Shown piece by piece: positions 4,624-5,218 of a DNA stretch of 5,218 nt. This stretch comes from Sulfolobaceae archaeon. GTDB lineage: Archaea > Thermoproteota > Thermoprotei_A > Sulfolobales > Sulfolobaceae. The first letter of the stretch is position 1. Every line of letters begins with the position of its first letter. The notes beneath the pieces are model-generated. The model was not told where the DNA came from and did not search any database. It saw nothing but the letters and a program-made list of their open reading frames with translations. The position numbers and the translations under genes were made by a program. The stretch is taken from positions 1 through 5,218 of the forward strand of contig JAPYVG010000110.1 in assembly GCA_028277025.1 (NCBI GenBank). Reading direction: 5' to 3'.

Positions 4624-5218
4624 GTGAAAGTGAGTGTCATAGATGCCGAGATCGGCTACCGTGGAAGGACAATAGTTACAGTAAGTTCGTTAACGTTGAA
4701 CGAGAACGAGGTCGTCGCATTAGTGGGACCGAACGGTGCCGGAAAAACCACACTTTTAAGAGGTTTAGCCGGAGTTTTGAGACCTATTAAGGGTAGGGTA
4801 GAGGTTGACGGAATAGACCTCTACTCCATAGAAGGGGAAAAGGTGAGGAAACTTATAGGCTATATGCCTGCTGAATATTCACCGCCAACCACTCTCACGG
4901 TAGGGGAGTTCATCAAATTCTGGTCTGAAATCTACGGTGAGTCCTCTCAGCCTATCGACATTCCTCTTTCTGCCCAAATGAAGGTCGAGAAGTTGAGTAG
5001 CGGACAGAAGAAACTCCTAAGCCTTTACAGAGTGTTTCTCCAAAACCCGAAAATTCTGATACTAGACGAACCTACAGCGAATTTAGACGTAAACTTCAGG
5101 TTGATGTTATACGATAAGATAAATTTGATTAAAGAGGGTAGGATAATAATATATTCTACACACGACATCTCTGATTTACCGATTTTCGCTACAAGGATAA
5201 TTTTCATTAAGGACGGCA
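4624..5218 (+). CDS. ABC transporter ATP-binding protein (partial, C-terminus off window)
   Basis: The first 198 residues of an ABC ATPase are present and the frame is open to the window end. It hydrolyses ATP on the cytoplasmic side to drive a membrane partner. Seen: Walker A 'GPNGAGKTT' (35-43); a Q-loop region 'GYMPAEYSPP' with Glu84 in place of Gln, as is common in exporter-type ATPases; signature 'LSSGQ' (124-128, normally LSGGQ); Walker B 'ILILDEP' with catalytic Glu149; D-loop 'ANLD' (152-155); and switch His180 in 'STHD'. All catalytic parts are intact. The helical domain is compact, as in ABC-2 type drug or polymer exporters. The GTG at 4624 is chosen because ATG 4622 is followed at once by TGA and the TATA box is correctly spaced. 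The partner is probably the divergent membrane protein at 3343-4173. Substrate cannot be told. Confidence 0.93.
   Translation, partial: MKVSVIDAEIGYRGRTIVTVSSLTLNENEVVALVGPNGAGKTTLLRGLAGVLRPIKGRVEVDGIDLYSIEGEKVRKLIGYMPAEYSPPTTLTVGEFIKFWSEIYGESSQPIDIPLSAQMKVEKLSSGQKKLLSLYRVFLQNPKILILDEPTANLDVNFRLMLYDKINLIKEGRIIIYSTHDISDLPIFATRIIFIKDG

Noticed and set aside
5025..5207. Minus-strand 60-codon ORF
   Set aside because: Antisense to the Walker B to H-loop part of the ABC ATPase.

Overview
The window most likely comes from a thermoacidophilic crenarchaeon of the Sulfolobales type. This rests on several signs: AT-rich intergenic DNA, AGA/ATA/TTA-rich codon use, GTG and TTG starts, TATA boxes centred 27-30 bp before start codons (leaderless mRNAs), and a HEPN/nucleotidyltransferase pair of the kind common in these genomes. 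The lineage is inferred from style; no marker gene proves it.

Layout. (1) Positions 1-407, minus strand: the N-terminal 135 residues of a TenA/thiaminase II-type thiamin-salvage enzyme, cut by the window edge at its catalytic Cys motif. (2) Positions 408-1650: about 1.24 kb of very AT-rich DNA with no convincing intact gene. It looks like a gene graveyard. Minus-strand protein-like stretches interrupted by stops and frame changes lie at 500-640, 1216-1465 and 1481-1624, and a doubtful 59-codon ORF lies at 879-1058. (3) Positions 1651-1979, plus strand: a small unknown gene with its own TATA box and a 14-bp perfect palindrome between TATA and start, apparently broken by a one-base frameshift near 1897-1900. 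(4) Positions about 1980-2147: a GC-richer fossil of the right end of an IS200/IS605-family element (tail of tnpB plus the overlapping omega-RNA/right-end hairpin motif). (5) Positions 2226-3135, minus strand: an overlapping MNT-HEPN pair, nucleotidyltransferase first and HEPN protein second, a toxin-antitoxin type module. (6) Positions 3343-4173/4179, minus strand: a six-helix membrane protein, probably the permease of an ABC exporter. (7) Positions about 4213-4555, minus strand: a frame-disrupted reading frame just upstream of the permease and in the same direction. (8) Positions 4624-5218, plus strand: the ATPase of an ABC transporter, leaderless and divergent from the permease, running off the window end.

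How it works together. The MNT and HEPN proteins are expected to act as one complex, the nucleotidyltransferase restraining the HEPN protein by modifying it. The permease and ATPase probably form one exporter although they are transcribed divergently. TenA stands alone here. The rest reads as turnover debris between these modules. I did not find convincing evidence of a wholly new system. The best leads are the palindrome-controlled frameshifted gene, the HEPN protein whose Rx4H motif reads Rx4Y, and the broken gene between the two halves of the ABC transporter.
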